Shown here in pieces: positions 1-6,926 of a stretch of DNA of 8,440 nucleotides. The position numbers and the translations under genes were made by a program. This stretch comes from Paludibacteraceae bacterium (GTDB lineage Bacteria; Bacteroidota; Bacteroidia; Bacteroidales; Paludibacteraceae). The first letter of the stretch is position 1, and each line of letters opens with the position of its first letter. Under the pieces are notes generated by a model, which was not told the DNA's origin, searched no databases, and saw only the letters and a list, made by a program, of their open reading frames with translations. The stretch lies in assembly GCA_017960065.1 (NCBI GenBank), contig JAGCZK010000146.1, forward strand, positions 1 through 8,440, given 5' to 3'.

Positions 1-729
1 GCCCAGCGTATTGTGGCAGAACACCACGCAGAAGGTCCACAAAAACAGGCCGACGCCTCCGGCAACCAGGTGGTCGTGTACCAGCGACACCACGCTGCAC
101 ACAATGAGCGCCAGTGCAATGACGCTGAAGGCGGGCAGCACCTGGCGCACCTGCTGGAACACGGGCCGGTGTTGCAGAAAATGGTTGACGGTGAAACCGA
201 TGGCCACCGGAATAATGGTGACAATCAGGATGTTGAGAAACATTTGCAGGGCATTGACCTCGACTTTTTCGCCCACCAGCCACAACACCAGGGCCGGCGT
301 GACGAGCGGGGCCAGCAGGGTGGAGACGGTGGTCATCCCGACCGAATAGGCCACATCGCCCTTGCACAGGTACGACATGATGTTGCTCGAGACCCCGCCG
401 GGACAGCAGCCTACCAGCACGATACCCACGGCCAGGGCCGTGTCGAGTTGGAAGAGGCGGGTCAATCCCCAGGCGATGAGCGGCATCAGGGTGTATTGGG
501 CGCACGCTCCCAGCACGATGTCCAGGGGTCGTGATGCCAGCACTTTGAAGTCTTCGGCGGTGAGGGTCAGCCCCATGGTAAGCATGATGAAGCCGAGCAG
601 CCAGGTTTGCAGGGGCGCAATCCACACAAAGGCCCCGGGGGCAAAAAAGGCGATGAGCGCGGCAGCAATGATGAACCAGGGCGTGTGTGTGGTCAGCAGC
701 CTGGCAAGCGGTTCCAAGAAGCGGTACAT
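1..729 (-). CDS. Bile acid:sodium symporter (BASS) family transporter, C-terminus cut by window edge
   Basis: The reverse strand reads from an ATG at 729 without a stop for 243 codons to the window edge. Full-length family members have roughly 310-330 residues, so the C-terminal quarter is missing. The protein is hydrophobic with several membrane helices. Family signatures visible are MGLTL (residues 52-56) and CCPGGVSSN (108-116), followed by a YLCKGDVAYSVGMTT stretch typical of the crossed-helix sodium-binding region. Family members move organic anions (bile acids, pantoate, pyruvate-like acids) into the cell with Na+; the substrate cannot be read here. The start lies only 2 bases after the flavodiiron stop codon, so the two are almost certainly co-transcribed and translationally coupled; no Shine-Dalgarno sequence is seen. 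Family assignment is firm; substrate unknown. Confidence 0.9.
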   Translation of the reverse strand, partial: MYRFLEPLARLLTTHTPWFIIAAALIAFFAPGAFVWIAPLQTWLLGFIMLTMGLTLTAEDFKVLASRPLDIVLGACAQYTLMPLIAWGLTRLFQLDTALAVGIVLVGCCPGGVSSNIMSYLCKGDVAYSVGMTTVSTLLAPLVTPALVLWLVGEKVEVNALQMFLNILIVTIIPVAIGFTVNHFLQHRPVFQQVRQVLPAFSVIALALIVCSVVSLVHDHLVAGGVGLFLWTFCVVFCHNTLG

Positions 730-731
730 GG

Positions 732-1898
732 CTACAACAGTGCGTCGGCAAGTGCGGCGATGGCGGCTTCGTCGGAGGAGTTCATTCTACTTTTGATGCT
801 GACCACGGGCTCAATGATTTCGATGTTTTTGAGGCCTTCCAACATCGATTTCATGATGCGTGCGGCTTGGGGTGCCCAAGTGCCGTTTTCGATGAGGGCC
901 ACGCGGCGGTTTTGGTATGCCTTGAGTTGCAAGTGGTGGATGAAGTCGTACATGGGCGGAAACAGGTCGCCGTCGTAGGTGGGGGCGGCCAGTACCATGG
1001 TGTCCATGCGGAAGGCATCTTCAATGGCTTCGGCCTGGTCGTCGCGGCTGAGGTCGGTGACGGCCACCTTGGGGCAACCTTTTTGGCGCAGTTGCGCGGC
1101 CAGGTATTCGGCGGCAGCCTTGGTGCCTCCGTGAATCGAGGCATAGGCGACCAGAACGCCCTTGGTTTCGACTTCGTAGGTGCTCCAGACAGTGTACAGG
1201 CGGAGGGCTTCGGCGAGCAAGGAGCCTTGCAGCACCGGTCCGTGCAGCGGGCAGATGGTTTGGATGTCGAGTGCGGCGGCTTTTTTGAGCAGGGCCGACA
1301 CAGCTTGTCCGTACTTGCCGCAGATGTTGAAGTAGTAGCGGCGGGCTTCACAAGCCCAGTCGTCGGCGTCGGCGTCATAGGTGCCGAATTTGCCGAATCC
1401 GTCGGCCGAGAACAGGGTTTTGGCGGCCGCGTCGTACGAGACCAGCACCTCGGGCCAGTGGACCATGGGGGCGGCAATGAATTGCAGGCTGTGCGTGCCC
1501 AAACTGAGCGTGTCGCCTTCCTTGACCACTTGGCAACGGTCGATGAAATCGGGATTCTCAATGAATTGTGCAATGAATTGGACGGCTTTGGCGCTGGTCA
1601 CCAACTTGGCTTGTGGGTAGGCGGCCATGAAGGCGCCTATGCATCCGCTGTGGTCGGGCTCCATGTGGTGGACCACCAGGTAATCGGGCGATTTGCCTTG
1701 CAGGGCAGTTTGCAGATTGTGCAGCCATTCGTCTTTTTTGCGGGCGTCGACGGTGTCCATCACCGCGATTTTGGCATCAGACACCAGGTAGGAGTTGTAG
1801 CACATGCCGGCCGGAACGGCATACTGGCTTTCAAACAAATCGATGTCGGTGTCGTCCACACCGATGTATTGGATGTTCGGAGAGATGTTTTTGTTCAT
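732..1898 (-). CDS. fprA: Class A flavodiiron protein (FprA/ROO-type A-type flavoprotein)
   Basis: 388 residues, the normal length for a class A flavodiiron protein: a metallo-beta-lactamase-like diiron domain (about 1-245) followed by a flavodoxin domain with FMN (about 248-388), with no rubredoxin extension. Likely diiron ligands are the HMEPDH motif (H78, E80, D82), H147 in MVHWPE, D166 in SADGFG and H219 in PLHGP; the 18-residue gap between H147 and D166 matches the family. The FMN phosphate loop is YASIHGGTK (252-260), with a second FMN loop at APTYDGD. Known members reduce O2 to water or NO to N2O in the cytoplasm of anaerobes, using electrons from rubredoxin or a similar donor. The ATG at 1898 is chosen because the open frame upstream (to 2045) overlaps the phosphate transporter gene and has no family similarity. 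It is the middle gene of a three-gene operon. Whether O2 or NO is preferred cannot be told. Confidence 0.95.
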   Translation of the reverse strand: MNKNISPNIQYIGVDDTDIDLFESQYAVPAGMCYNSYLVSDAKIAVMDTVDARKKDEWLHNLQTALQGKSPDYLVVHHMEPDHSGCIGAFMAAYPQAKLVTSAKAVQFIAQFIENPDFIDRCQVVKEGDTLSLGTHSLQFIAAPMVHWPEVLVSYDAAAKTLFSADGFGKFGTYDADADDWACEARRYYFNICGKYGQAVSALLKKAAALDIQTICPLHGPVLQGSLLAEALRLYTVWSTYEVETKGVLVAYASIHGGTKAAAEYLAAQLRQKGCPKVAVTDLSRDDQAEAIEDAFRMDTMVLAAPTYDGDLFPPMYDFIHHLQLKAYQNRRVALIENGTWAPQAARIMKSMLEGLKNIEIIEPVVSIKSRMNSSDEAAIAALADALL

Positions 1899-1930
1899 GG
1901 TATCGTTGTTTGTAGTTGGTTTTCGGCTTT

Positions 1931-3616
1931 TTAGGCGGCTACGGTCAGTGAACGGATGGATTTGGCCACATTGAGCAGGTGGTCGGCGATACGTTCGGCG
2001 TTGGACGACAGCGACAGGTAGTGCGCGCCGGCCCCGGTGGCGCACGACCCGGTGGAGAGGCGGCGGATGTGGTTTTCTTCCATCACCTTGCTGAAGGCGT
2101 CGATTTGGTCTTCAATGTCTTCGGCGGCCTTGAGCGCGTCCAGGTCTTCCTTGTGGTAGGCAGTGTACACCCGTTCGTGCAGCGAGTTGATGAGGTCGCT
2201 GATGTGGGCGATGTCGCGCAGGGCCTCGTCAGAGAATCGATCGCCGCTTTCGGTCAGCATGTCGGCGTATTCAACGATGTTTTCGGCATAGTCGCCGATG
2301 CGTTCGATGTCGCGGACCACGCGGAACGATGCGCTCAGGAAGCGGTGGTCGTGTTCGTTGAGGCCGCCGAGTTCCGACAAACGCACCACATAGTCGACCA
2401 GGGTGCGGTTGAGGAAGTTGAGCTCATGCTCCTCTTGGCGGAACTTGGGCTTCTCGCTCTTGTCGCCGGTGGTGATGATTCGGATCGAACGGTTGAAATT
2501 GCCGATGGCGATGTTGGCCATGTTGAGGATTTCCTTTTTGGTTTGCTCTACGGCGATGGGCGGCGTCTTGAGCAGGTTGTCATCGATGTAGAAGACATGC
2601 GGCTCGTCGGGGTCCTGTACGGTCTTTTTATCAGGAATCATGCGGCATACCAGCGACACCAACAGGTTGGTGACCGGCAGGATGAAAAGGACGGTTATGC
2701 AGTTGAACACGGTGTGGAACATGGCCAGCTGGGTTTGCGGCACCCCGGGAAACAGCAGGTTGAACAAATCGCCGAATCCGACCTTGAATGTCATCCGCAT
2801 CAGCAGGCCGAAAATCATGAAGATGACCACACCGCCGCAGTTGAACAGCAGGTGGATGAGGGCGGTGCGCTTGGCGTTGGTGCTGCTGGTCATGCCGGCC
2901 ACGATGGCCACCACGCAGGAGCCGATGTTCGAACCCATGGTCAGAAAGATGCCCTGGTCGAGGTTGATGAGGCCCGAAACCACCATGGTCAGGGCAATGG
3001 AGGTCATTACCGACGAACTTTGGATGATGGCCGTGAAGACGGCGCCGAGAAAGACGAGCAGCAAGGGATTGGAGATTTGCGCCAAAAAGGTGCGGATGCC
3101 TTCGGATGCGGCAAAACCGGTCATCGAGCTGCTCATCAGCGACAAGCCGACAAAGAGCATGCCGAAGCCTGTGACGATGCCGCCGACGGTCTTGTATTGT
3201 TCTTTTTTGGAAAAGAGCGAGATGAAGGTGCCGATGCCGGTCATGGCGGCAAAGACGACAGACGATGAAACGCCTCCTCCGCCGAACATGCCGAGGGCCA
3301 CAATCTGGGCGGTGACGGTGGTGCCGATGTTGGCGCCGTAGATGATGGTGGCGGCTTGGGCCAGCGTGATGATGCCCGCATTGACAAAACCGATGGTCAT
3401 GACGGTGGTGGCGCCCGAACTTTGGATGACCGCCGTGCCGACGGCACCGATGCCTACGCCCAACCAACGGCTGCCCGAGGCTTTCTTGAACATGGATTTC
3501 AACTTCTTGGAACTGGCGGATTCGAGGTAGGTGCTCATCATTTGGCAGGCTACCAGGAAGATGCCGATACCTGCAAGTAGGGTAAGCAGTGTGGTGGTCA
3601 ATTCGGTTGCTGTCAT
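1931..3616 (-). CDS. Na+/phosphate cotransporter with C-terminal PhoU domain (NptA/PNaS family)
   Basis: 561 residues. The N-terminal about 320 residues are membrane-embedded and carry the two inverted signature repeats of the PNaS family: QSSGATT (65-71) with GANIGTT (94-100), and QSSSVMT (199-205) with GSNIGSC (228-234). These bind Na+ and phosphate in the family. A cytoplasmic PhoU-like helical domain follows (about 355-555), with its repeated acidic motifs DIERIGDYAENI (436-447) and NAERIADHLLNV (539-550). The protein should import inorganic phosphate with Na+ at the inner membrane; the PhoU part probably regulates transport. The ATG at 3616 is the first Met of the frame and begins directly before a hydrophobic helix. 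It is the first gene of the leftward operon, with a Bacteroidota -7 box 25 bases upstream. Family call is secure; phosphate as substrate is inferred from the family. Confidence 0.94.
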   Translation of the reverse strand: MTATELTTTLLTLLAGIGIFLVACQMMSTYLESASSKKLKSMFKKASGSRWLGVGIGAVGTAVIQSSGATTVMTIGFVNAGIITLAQAATIIYGANIGTTVTAQIVALGMFGGGGVSSSVVFAAMTGIGTFISLFSKKEQYKTVGGIVTGFGMLFVGLSLMSSSMTGFAASEGIRTFLAQISNPLLLVFLGAVFTAIIQSSSVMTSIALTMVVSGLINLDQGIFLTMGSNIGSCVVAIVAGMTSSTNAKRTALIHLLFNCGGVVIFMIFGLLMRMTFKVGFGDLFNLLFPGVPQTQLAMFHTVFNCITVLFILPVTNLLVSLVCRMIPDKKTVQDPDEPHVFYIDDNLLKTPPIAVEQTKKEILNMANIAIGNFNRSIRIITTGDKSEKPKFRQEEHELNFLNRTLVDYVVRLSELGGLNEHDHRFLSASFRVVRDIERIGDYAENIVEYADMLTESGDRFSDEALRDIAHISDLINSLHERVYTAYHKEDLDALKAAEDIEDQIDAFSKVMEENHIRRLSTGSCATGAGAHYLSLSSNAERIADHLLNVAKSIRSLTVAA

Positions 3617-3640
3617 CGGATTTCAAATGGATGGATGGTG

Positions 3641-3648
3641 CAAAAATA
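3641..3648 (-). promoter_or_regulatory. -7 box of the promoter for the Na/Pi-flavodiiron-BASS operon
   Basis: The minus strand reads TATTTTTG, a full match to the Bacteroidota primary sigma -7 consensus TAnnTTTG. It would place transcription start about 18 bases before the ATG at 3616. A clear -33 TTTG is not seen at the expected distance, only T-rich sequence. It lies back to back with the sirtuin promoter in a 118-base divergent intergenic region. Confidence 0.55.
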
Positions 3649-3673
3649 GCGATAATTTTTTTAAAAATAATAC

Positions 3674-3681
3674 TATATTTG
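3674..3681 (+). promoter_or_regulatory. -7 box of the promoter for the sirtuin-trmH operon
   Basis: TATATTTG matches the Bacteroidota TAnnTTTG -7 consensus and is followed by GCAAC. It predicts a transcription start near 3688 and a leader of about 47 bases before the ATG at 3735. Upstream sequence is a run of T and A without a convincing -33 TTTG. The same TATATTTGCA string recurs in front of the YhcG-family gene. Confidence 0.6.
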
Positions 3682-3734
3682 CAACACTAAATCACATATC
3701 CGTTACAACCGTTTTCCAGCGATATTCAAAGCCT

Positions 3735-4454
3735 ATGAAACTGACAGCACAATCACGCATTGTCGTTTTTACCGGGGCGGGCGTCTCGGCCGACAGCGGC
3801 ATCTCCACCTTCCGCGATAGCGACGGCCTGTGGTGCAACCACCGCATCGAAGAGGTCTGTACGGCCGAGGCCATGGTGTATAACCGCAAGGGCGTCATTG
3901 ATTTTTACAACGAGCGCCGTCGCGAACTGCTGACCAAGGAGCCCAATCCGGCCCACCTGGCCATCGCCAAACTCGAGCAGTATTTCGACCAGGTGCAGGT
4001 CATCACCCAAAATGTCGATGACTTGCACGAGCGGGCGGGGAGCACGCATATCACCCACCTGCACGGCGAGTTGCGCAAGCTGCGCAGCAGCCGCGACGAG
4101 TCGGCCACCGTCCCCATCGAAGGCTGGCGTCAGGACTACGACACCCGTCACCCCGACGGTTCGCTTTTGCGCCCTTTCATCGTGTTTTTTGGCGAAGGGG
4201 TCCCAATGCTCGAGCAGGCCATCCGAATTACCGAACAGGCCGACATCTTCATCGTGGTGGGCACCTCGCTCAAGGTTTATCCGGCTGCTTCGCTGTTGCA
4301 GTATGTGCGTCCTGAGGCGCAGGTGTTTCTGGTCGATCCGGGCAACCCCGACTTGTCGGCCAGCCGCAACATCGTCTTTATCAAAAAGCGTGCGGCCATC
4401 GGTGTTCCCGAATTGGTCGACCAATTGCTCGATGCGCTTAAAACCACCGACTGA
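3735..4454 (+). CDS. cobB: Sir2-family NAD-dependent protein deacylase, class III type, lacking zinc cysteines
   Basis: 239 residues. Sirtuin motifs in order: GAGVSADSGI (14-23) and TFR (25-27) for NAD binding, TQNVDDLHERAG (91-102), the catalytic His in HLHGEL (H110), FFGEGVP (151-157) and GTSLKVYPAA (176-185). Y58-N-E-R61 matches the Tyr-x-x-Arg pair that in SIRT5 and E. coli CobB holds succinyl, malonyl or glutaryl groups, so desuccinylase-type activity on cytoplasmic lysines is plausible. The small domain between HGEL and LLRPF normally carries four zinc cysteines. Here it has none, and the whole protein has only C34 and C42, outside that module. From memory, Bacteroides homologues also lack most of them, so this is probably a lineage variant rather than a defect. 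The ATG at 3735 is preferred over in-frame upstream starts (from 3531) because those would overlap the divergent gene and both promoters. First gene of an operon with trmH. Confidence 0.93.
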   Translation: MKLTAQSRIVVFTGAGVSADSGISTFRDSDGLWCNHRIEEVCTAEAMVYNRKGVIDFYNERRRELLTKEPNPAHLAIAKLEQYFDQVQVITQNVDDLHERAGSTHITHLHGELRKLRSSRDESATVPIEGWRQDYDTRHPDGSLLRPFIVFFGEGVPMLEQAIRITEQADIFIVVGTSLKVYPAASLLQYVRPEAQVFLVDPGNPDLSASRNIVFIKKRAAIGVPELVDQLLDALKTTD

Positions 4455-4456
4455 CG

Positions 4457-5284
4457 ATGCCTGTCCTACCGATTCTGCAACTTTCTGACCCTGGTCTCGA
4501 GCCCTATGCCCGTTTGTCGGAACGCCAGCTAAGCGAAGGCAAACTGACGGGGCGCGGCCTGTTCATCGCCGAAGGCGAGAAGGTGATCCGGGTGGCGCTC
4601 AACGCCGGATGCGAACCCGTTTCGCTCCTGATGGACGAGCAGCAGCTGCTCGAAGGGGGCCGCGCGATGGCCGCGCTCTACGCCGACCAATGGCCCGAGG
4701 TGCCGGTATATGTCGGCAGTCGCAGTCAGCTCAAGCAATTGTCGGGCTTTGATTTGTCGCGCGGAATCATGGGCGTGATGCGCCGCCGCAGCCAGCCTGC
4801 GCTACAGCAGGTGCTTGCCACGGCCCGCCGGGTGGCGGTCATTGACGGGGTGGTCGAGGCCACCAATGTCGGGGCGATTTTCCGCTCGGCGGCTGCCTTG
4901 GATATCGATGCGGTGCTGGTGACTTCGAACAGTTGCGATCCGCTCAACCGGCGGGCCTTGCGCGTGTCGATGGGCAATGTGTTGCTCGAACCCTGGGCCT
5001 GGCTCGAAACCGATGGCAGCGGGTGTTATCAGTCGCAACTCCGCGAGCTGGGGTTTGCAACGGCGGCGTTGGCGCTGACCGACCGCAGTATTTCCATCGA
5101 CGATCCGGTGCTGCGCCGGCAAGAGCGTCTGGCGTTGATTTTGGGCACCGAAGGCGAAGGCTTGCCTCGCGATACAATCGAAACGGCCGATTTCACCGTC
5201 AAAATCCCCATGGCACACGGGGTCGATTCGCTCAACGTGGCGGCTGCCTCCGCCGTCGCTTTCTGGCAGTTACGTGCAAGGTGA
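4457..5284 (+). CDS. TrmH/SpoU-family RNA 2'-O-methyltransferase
   Basis: 275 residues, usual for the family. An N-terminal L30e-like substrate-binding region (about 33-110, beginning GLFIAEGEKV) is followed by a SPOUT methyltransferase domain with the three SpoU motifs: NVGAIFR (137-143), LILGTEGEGLP (227-237) and the IPM...DSLNVAAA stretch (250-263). The C-terminal motifs form the knotted SAM site. Such enzymes methylate the 2'-O of a ribose in tRNA or 23S rRNA; the target nucleotide cannot be assigned here. The ATG lies 2 bases after the sirtuin stop codon, so translation is probably coupled. The stop TGA at 5282-5284 marks the end of the GC-rich core sequence, and a probable terminator follows within 60 bases. 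Family call is firm. Confidence 0.93.
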   Translation: MPVLPILQLSDPGLEPYARLSERQLSEGKLTGRGLFIAEGEKVIRVALNAGCEPVSLLMDEQQLLEGGRAMAALYADQWPEVPVYVGSRSQLKQLSGFDLSRGIMGVMRRRSQPALQQVLATARRVAVIDGVVEATNVGAIFRSAAALDIDAVLVTSNSCDPLNRRALRVSMGNVLLEPWAWLETDGSGCYQSQLRELGFATAALALTDRSISIDDPVLRRQERLALILGTEGEGLPRDTIETADFTVKIPMAHGVDSLNVAAASAVAFWQLRAR

Positions 5285-5312
5285 AGGTCCTCTTCTCGAA
5301 CAAATTTTTCTA

Positions 5313-5344
5313 CCCACTGGCATGGGTTGTCGGTGGGTTTTATT
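5313..5344 (+). terminator. Probable Rho-independent terminator of the sirtuin-trmH operon
   Basis: CCCACTG (5313-5319) can pair with CGGTGGG (5331-5337), a 7-bp stem with one G-T pair and an 11-base loop, followed at once by TTTTATT. It starts 28 bases after the trmH stop codon. The loop is longer than ideal, so efficiency is uncertain. It overlaps the beginning of the ORF6N remnant, so it also marks the junction between core and accessory DNA. Confidence 0.5.
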
Positions 5345-5572
5345 ATGTTTGCGCTGGATGCAGAGGAACTATCTGTTTTGCGGTCGAATTTTTCGACCAC
5401 AAAAATCTCTTCTAAGAGCAGAAGTATCCCAAAGGCATTTACCGAGAAGGGGTTATATATGCTTGCGACGATACTTAAAAGCCAACTTGCCACAGAAGCG
5501 ACTTTCGCTATCATTGAAACTTTTACGGAGGTTAGGGAATTGAATTATTTATTTTCTGCCCCCAAGTCATAA
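5327..5572 (+). pseudogene. Truncated ORF6N-domain protein remnant
   Basis: An open frame of about 81 residues ends at TAA 5570-5572. It resembles only the second half of the ORF6N domain: FIMFALDAEELSVLRSNF, then KAFTEKGLYMLATILKS, then AIIETFTEVREL. These correspond to the conserved FMF-L-EEL-LR, AFTEQG-MLA-VL and AI-I-AF-RE blocks I know from the family. The N-terminal block, which normally begins with a short helix and the DLA-LYGV motif, is absent; upstream the frame runs straight into trmH's stop codon (same frame). The only starts are a TTG at 5327 and an ATG at 5345, neither with a ribosome binding site. ORF6N proteins are common in phages and mobile regions of Bacteroidota and are thought to bind DNA. 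It is probably non-functional and left from insertion or deletion at this border. It could still be expressed as a short peptide. Confidence 0.65.
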
Positions 5573-5599
5573 TGAAATCGAAGATTGAAAAATTTTCAG

Positions 5600-5607
5600 T
5601 ATATTTG
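5600..5607 (+). promoter_or_regulatory. -7 box of the promoter for the YhcG-family nuclease gene
   Basis: TATATTTG followed by GCAC fits the Bacteroidota TAnnTTTG consensus and closely resembles the sirtuin promoter box at 3674. It lies 77 bases before the ATG at 5685, giving a leader of about 70 bases that contains direct repeat copy A. No clear -33 TTTG is present at the standard distance. Confidence 0.5.
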
Positions 5608-5629
5608 CACATATAACCAATTTTGAGAT

Positions 5630-5679
5630 TAAAAAAACAGAAAGTTTTACATGACATATTACTATTCATGGCGTTTGTT
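5630..5679 (+). repeat. Imperfect direct repeat, copy A, upstream of the YhcG-family gene
   Basis: This copy shares TAAAAAAACAGAAA (14 of 14), then after a variable T-run ACATATTACTA (11 of 11), then 12 of 15 positions ending GCGTTTG, with copy B at 6744-6797. The two copies are 1,114 bases apart and bound the nuclease gene on both sides. It ends five bases before that gene's ATG. Confidence 0.75.
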
Positions 5680-5684
5680 GCATA

Positions 5685-6746
5685 ATGGAAGAAAAAGACA
5701 ATATAATGAATTTACAGGAGAGCGCTTTGTTTAAAGACGTTTGTGGCATTATCAATGCTTCACGAAACCGTCTTGCTGTATATGTAAATTCTGAAATGTG
5801 TCTTACAAAGTGGTATGTTGGCAAACGTATAAAGGAGGATGTTCTTTACAATCAACGTGCTGAATACGGTAAGCAGATTGTGAAGAAATTGGCTGCACGA
5901 TTGACGGAAATTTATGGTTCTGGATGGAGTGATAGAAGTCTGTTGCATTGTATACGCGCTGCGTATACTTTTACTGAGGATGAAATTGTATACGCAGTGC
6001 GGAGACAATTCAGTTGGACGCATATTCGTTCCTTAATGTTTATTGAAGATCCATTAAAACGTCAGTTTTATATGGAGATGTGCCGTATTGAACATTGGGA
6101 CACCCGCACGCTTGATGCCAAGATTGAGTCTCAGCTTTTTGAACGTACTGCAATAAGTAGGAAACCAGAGGATTTGATAAAACAAGAGTTGTCGGAGTTG
6201 AAAGAAACAAATATATTGAATCCAGATCTGGTTTTTCGCAGTAGTTATTTCCTCGATATGTTGGGATTGCCTAATGTATTTTCAGAAAAAGATTTGGAGT
6301 CTGCTATTGTATCGCAAATGCAAGATTTTATATGTGAAATGGGAACAGATTTTGCATTTCTTGGTAGGCAAAAGCGAATAACAGTGGATGCTGTAGATTA
6401 TTATATTGACCTTCTGTTTTATCATAGATCATTGCGTCGGTTGGTTGCCATAGACTTAAAGTTAGGAAAGTTCAAACCAGAATACGAAGGGCAGATGCGC
6501 CTTTATTTGCGTTATTTGGATAAAAATGACAGAAAAGATGGTGAGGAATCTCCAATTGGATTAATTTTGTGCAGTGAAGGAAACACAGAGCATATAGAAT
6601 ATCTTATGTTGGACGAAAATAGTCCAATTAAGGTGGCTCAATACTATACGCAACTCCCCGACAAGCAATTACTTGCCGAAAAGTTACAACGTGCTATTGC
6701 GATAGCAAAAGAACATATTGTTGAACAAAAGATTAACAAAAAATAA
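5685..6746 (+). CDS. YhcG/DUF1016-family PDDEXK nuclease-domain protein
   Basis: 353 residues, complete. The N-terminal DUF1016_N region (about 15-160) carries the family's YGKQIVKKLAARL (61-73), GSGWSDRSL (78-86), FSWTHIRSLM (109-118) and the W-D-TRTLDAKI segment (138-147). The C-terminal PDDEXK domain (about 205-340) has DYYIDLLFYHR (238-248) and VAIDLKLGKFKPEYEGQM (254-271), giving D242 and D257-x-K259 as the likely metal-binding core, then PIGLILC (290-296). Family members are predicted nucleases often found inside restriction-modification loci of Bacteroidota; the substrate is unknown to me. An alternative in-frame ATG at 5706 (346 residues) has a more A-rich, GGAAG-containing upstream region and may be the real start. 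GC is lower than the genes to the left (25 of 60 at 5881-5940, 21 of 60 at 6181-6240), suggesting acquisition. Its stop codon is the first base triplet of repeat copy B. Confidence 0.9.
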   Translation: MEEKDNIMNLQESALFKDVCGIINASRNRLAVYVNSEMCLTKWYVGKRIKEDVLYNQRAEYGKQIVKKLAARLTEIYGSGWSDRSLLHCIRAAYTFTEDEIVYAVRRQFSWTHIRSLMFIEDPLKRQFYMEMCRIEHWDTRTLDAKIESQLFERTAISRKPEDLIKQELSELKETNILNPDLVFRSSYFLDMLGLPNVFSEKDLESAIVSQMQDFICEMGTDFAFLGRQKRITVDAVDYYIDLLFYHRSLRRLVAIDLKLGKFKPEYEGQMRLYLRYLDKNDRKDGEESPIGLILCSEGNTEHIEYLMLDENSPIKVAQYYTQLPDKQLLAEKLQRAIAIAKEHIVEQKINKK

Positions 6747-6797
6747 AAAAACAGAAACTTTTTTTGAGTTAACATATTACTAATCATAGCGTTTGCT
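6744..6797 (+). repeat. Imperfect direct repeat, copy B, at the nuclease stop codon
   Basis: This is the partner of the copy at 5630-5679. It begins with the TAA stop codon of the nuclease gene. It is 4-5 bases longer because the T-run is T7 rather than T4; A7 (6745-6751) and T7 (6759-6765) could also form a weak A-T hairpin. TTTG at 6763-6766, then 20 bases, then TAGCGTTTG (6787-6795) resembles a Bacteroidota promoter with one extra base in the -7 box, so it could help drive mod; this is weak. Confidence 0.75.
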
Positions 6798-6810
6798 ATT
6801 TGTTCGAGAT

Positions 6811-6926
6811 GCTCCGAAAATTTGGCGATTAGAAAGAGACCATCATTGAATAAGTTCAGCGAACGTCTGCGCTTTAGCGTGGACGGAACTTATTTGATGG
6901 TCGGGTTACGCCAAATACCTCGGAGC
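6811..6926. repeat. Long imperfect palindrome (hairpin 1) upstream of mod
   Basis: The left arm 6811-6873 and right arm 6876-6926 are inverted copies around a 2-base centre. Paired blocks, outside to inside: GCTCCGA/TCGGAGC (6811-6817 with 6920-6926), ATTTGGCG/CGCCAAAT (6820-6827 with 6909-6916), GACCATCA/TGATGGTC (6838-6845 with 6895-6902), AATAAGTTC/GAACTTATT (6849-6857 with 6886-6894), CGTC/GACG and CGCT/AGCG near the tip. That is 40 base pairs with bulges mainly on the left arm (TTG at 6846-6848, six bases at 6858-6863). There is no T-run after it, so it is not a simple terminator. It could be a structured RNA leader, a degenerate miniature inverted-repeat element or a scar of inverted duplication. 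Confidence 0.8.

Noticed and set aside
1899..2045. N-terminal extension of the flavodiiron protein to 2045
   Set aside because: It would overlap the 3' end of the phosphate transporter gene by over 110 bases, and the extra arginine-rich residues do not belong to the family; the ATG at 1898 gives the normal length.
687..3268. Long plus-strand open frames opposite the minus-strand operon (687-1934, 1979-3268)
   Set aside because: Their translations have no family features and low-complexity H/G/V/D-rich composition typical of the antisense of GC-rich genes; the minus strand holds well-recognised proteins across the same span.
3531..3734. N-terminal extension of the sirtuin to 3531
   Set aside because: It would overlap the start of the divergent transporter gene and run through both promoter boxes; the sirtuin fold begins at the residues after the ATG at 3735.
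5382..5398. Perfect hairpin GGTCGAA/TTCGACC as a terminator
   Set aside because: No T-run follows it on either strand in a suitable position, and it encodes conserved LRSNFS residues of the ORF6N remnant.
5630..6797. CRISPR array
   Set aside because: Only two imperfect repeat copies, separated by a complete gene; no spacer-length periodicity.
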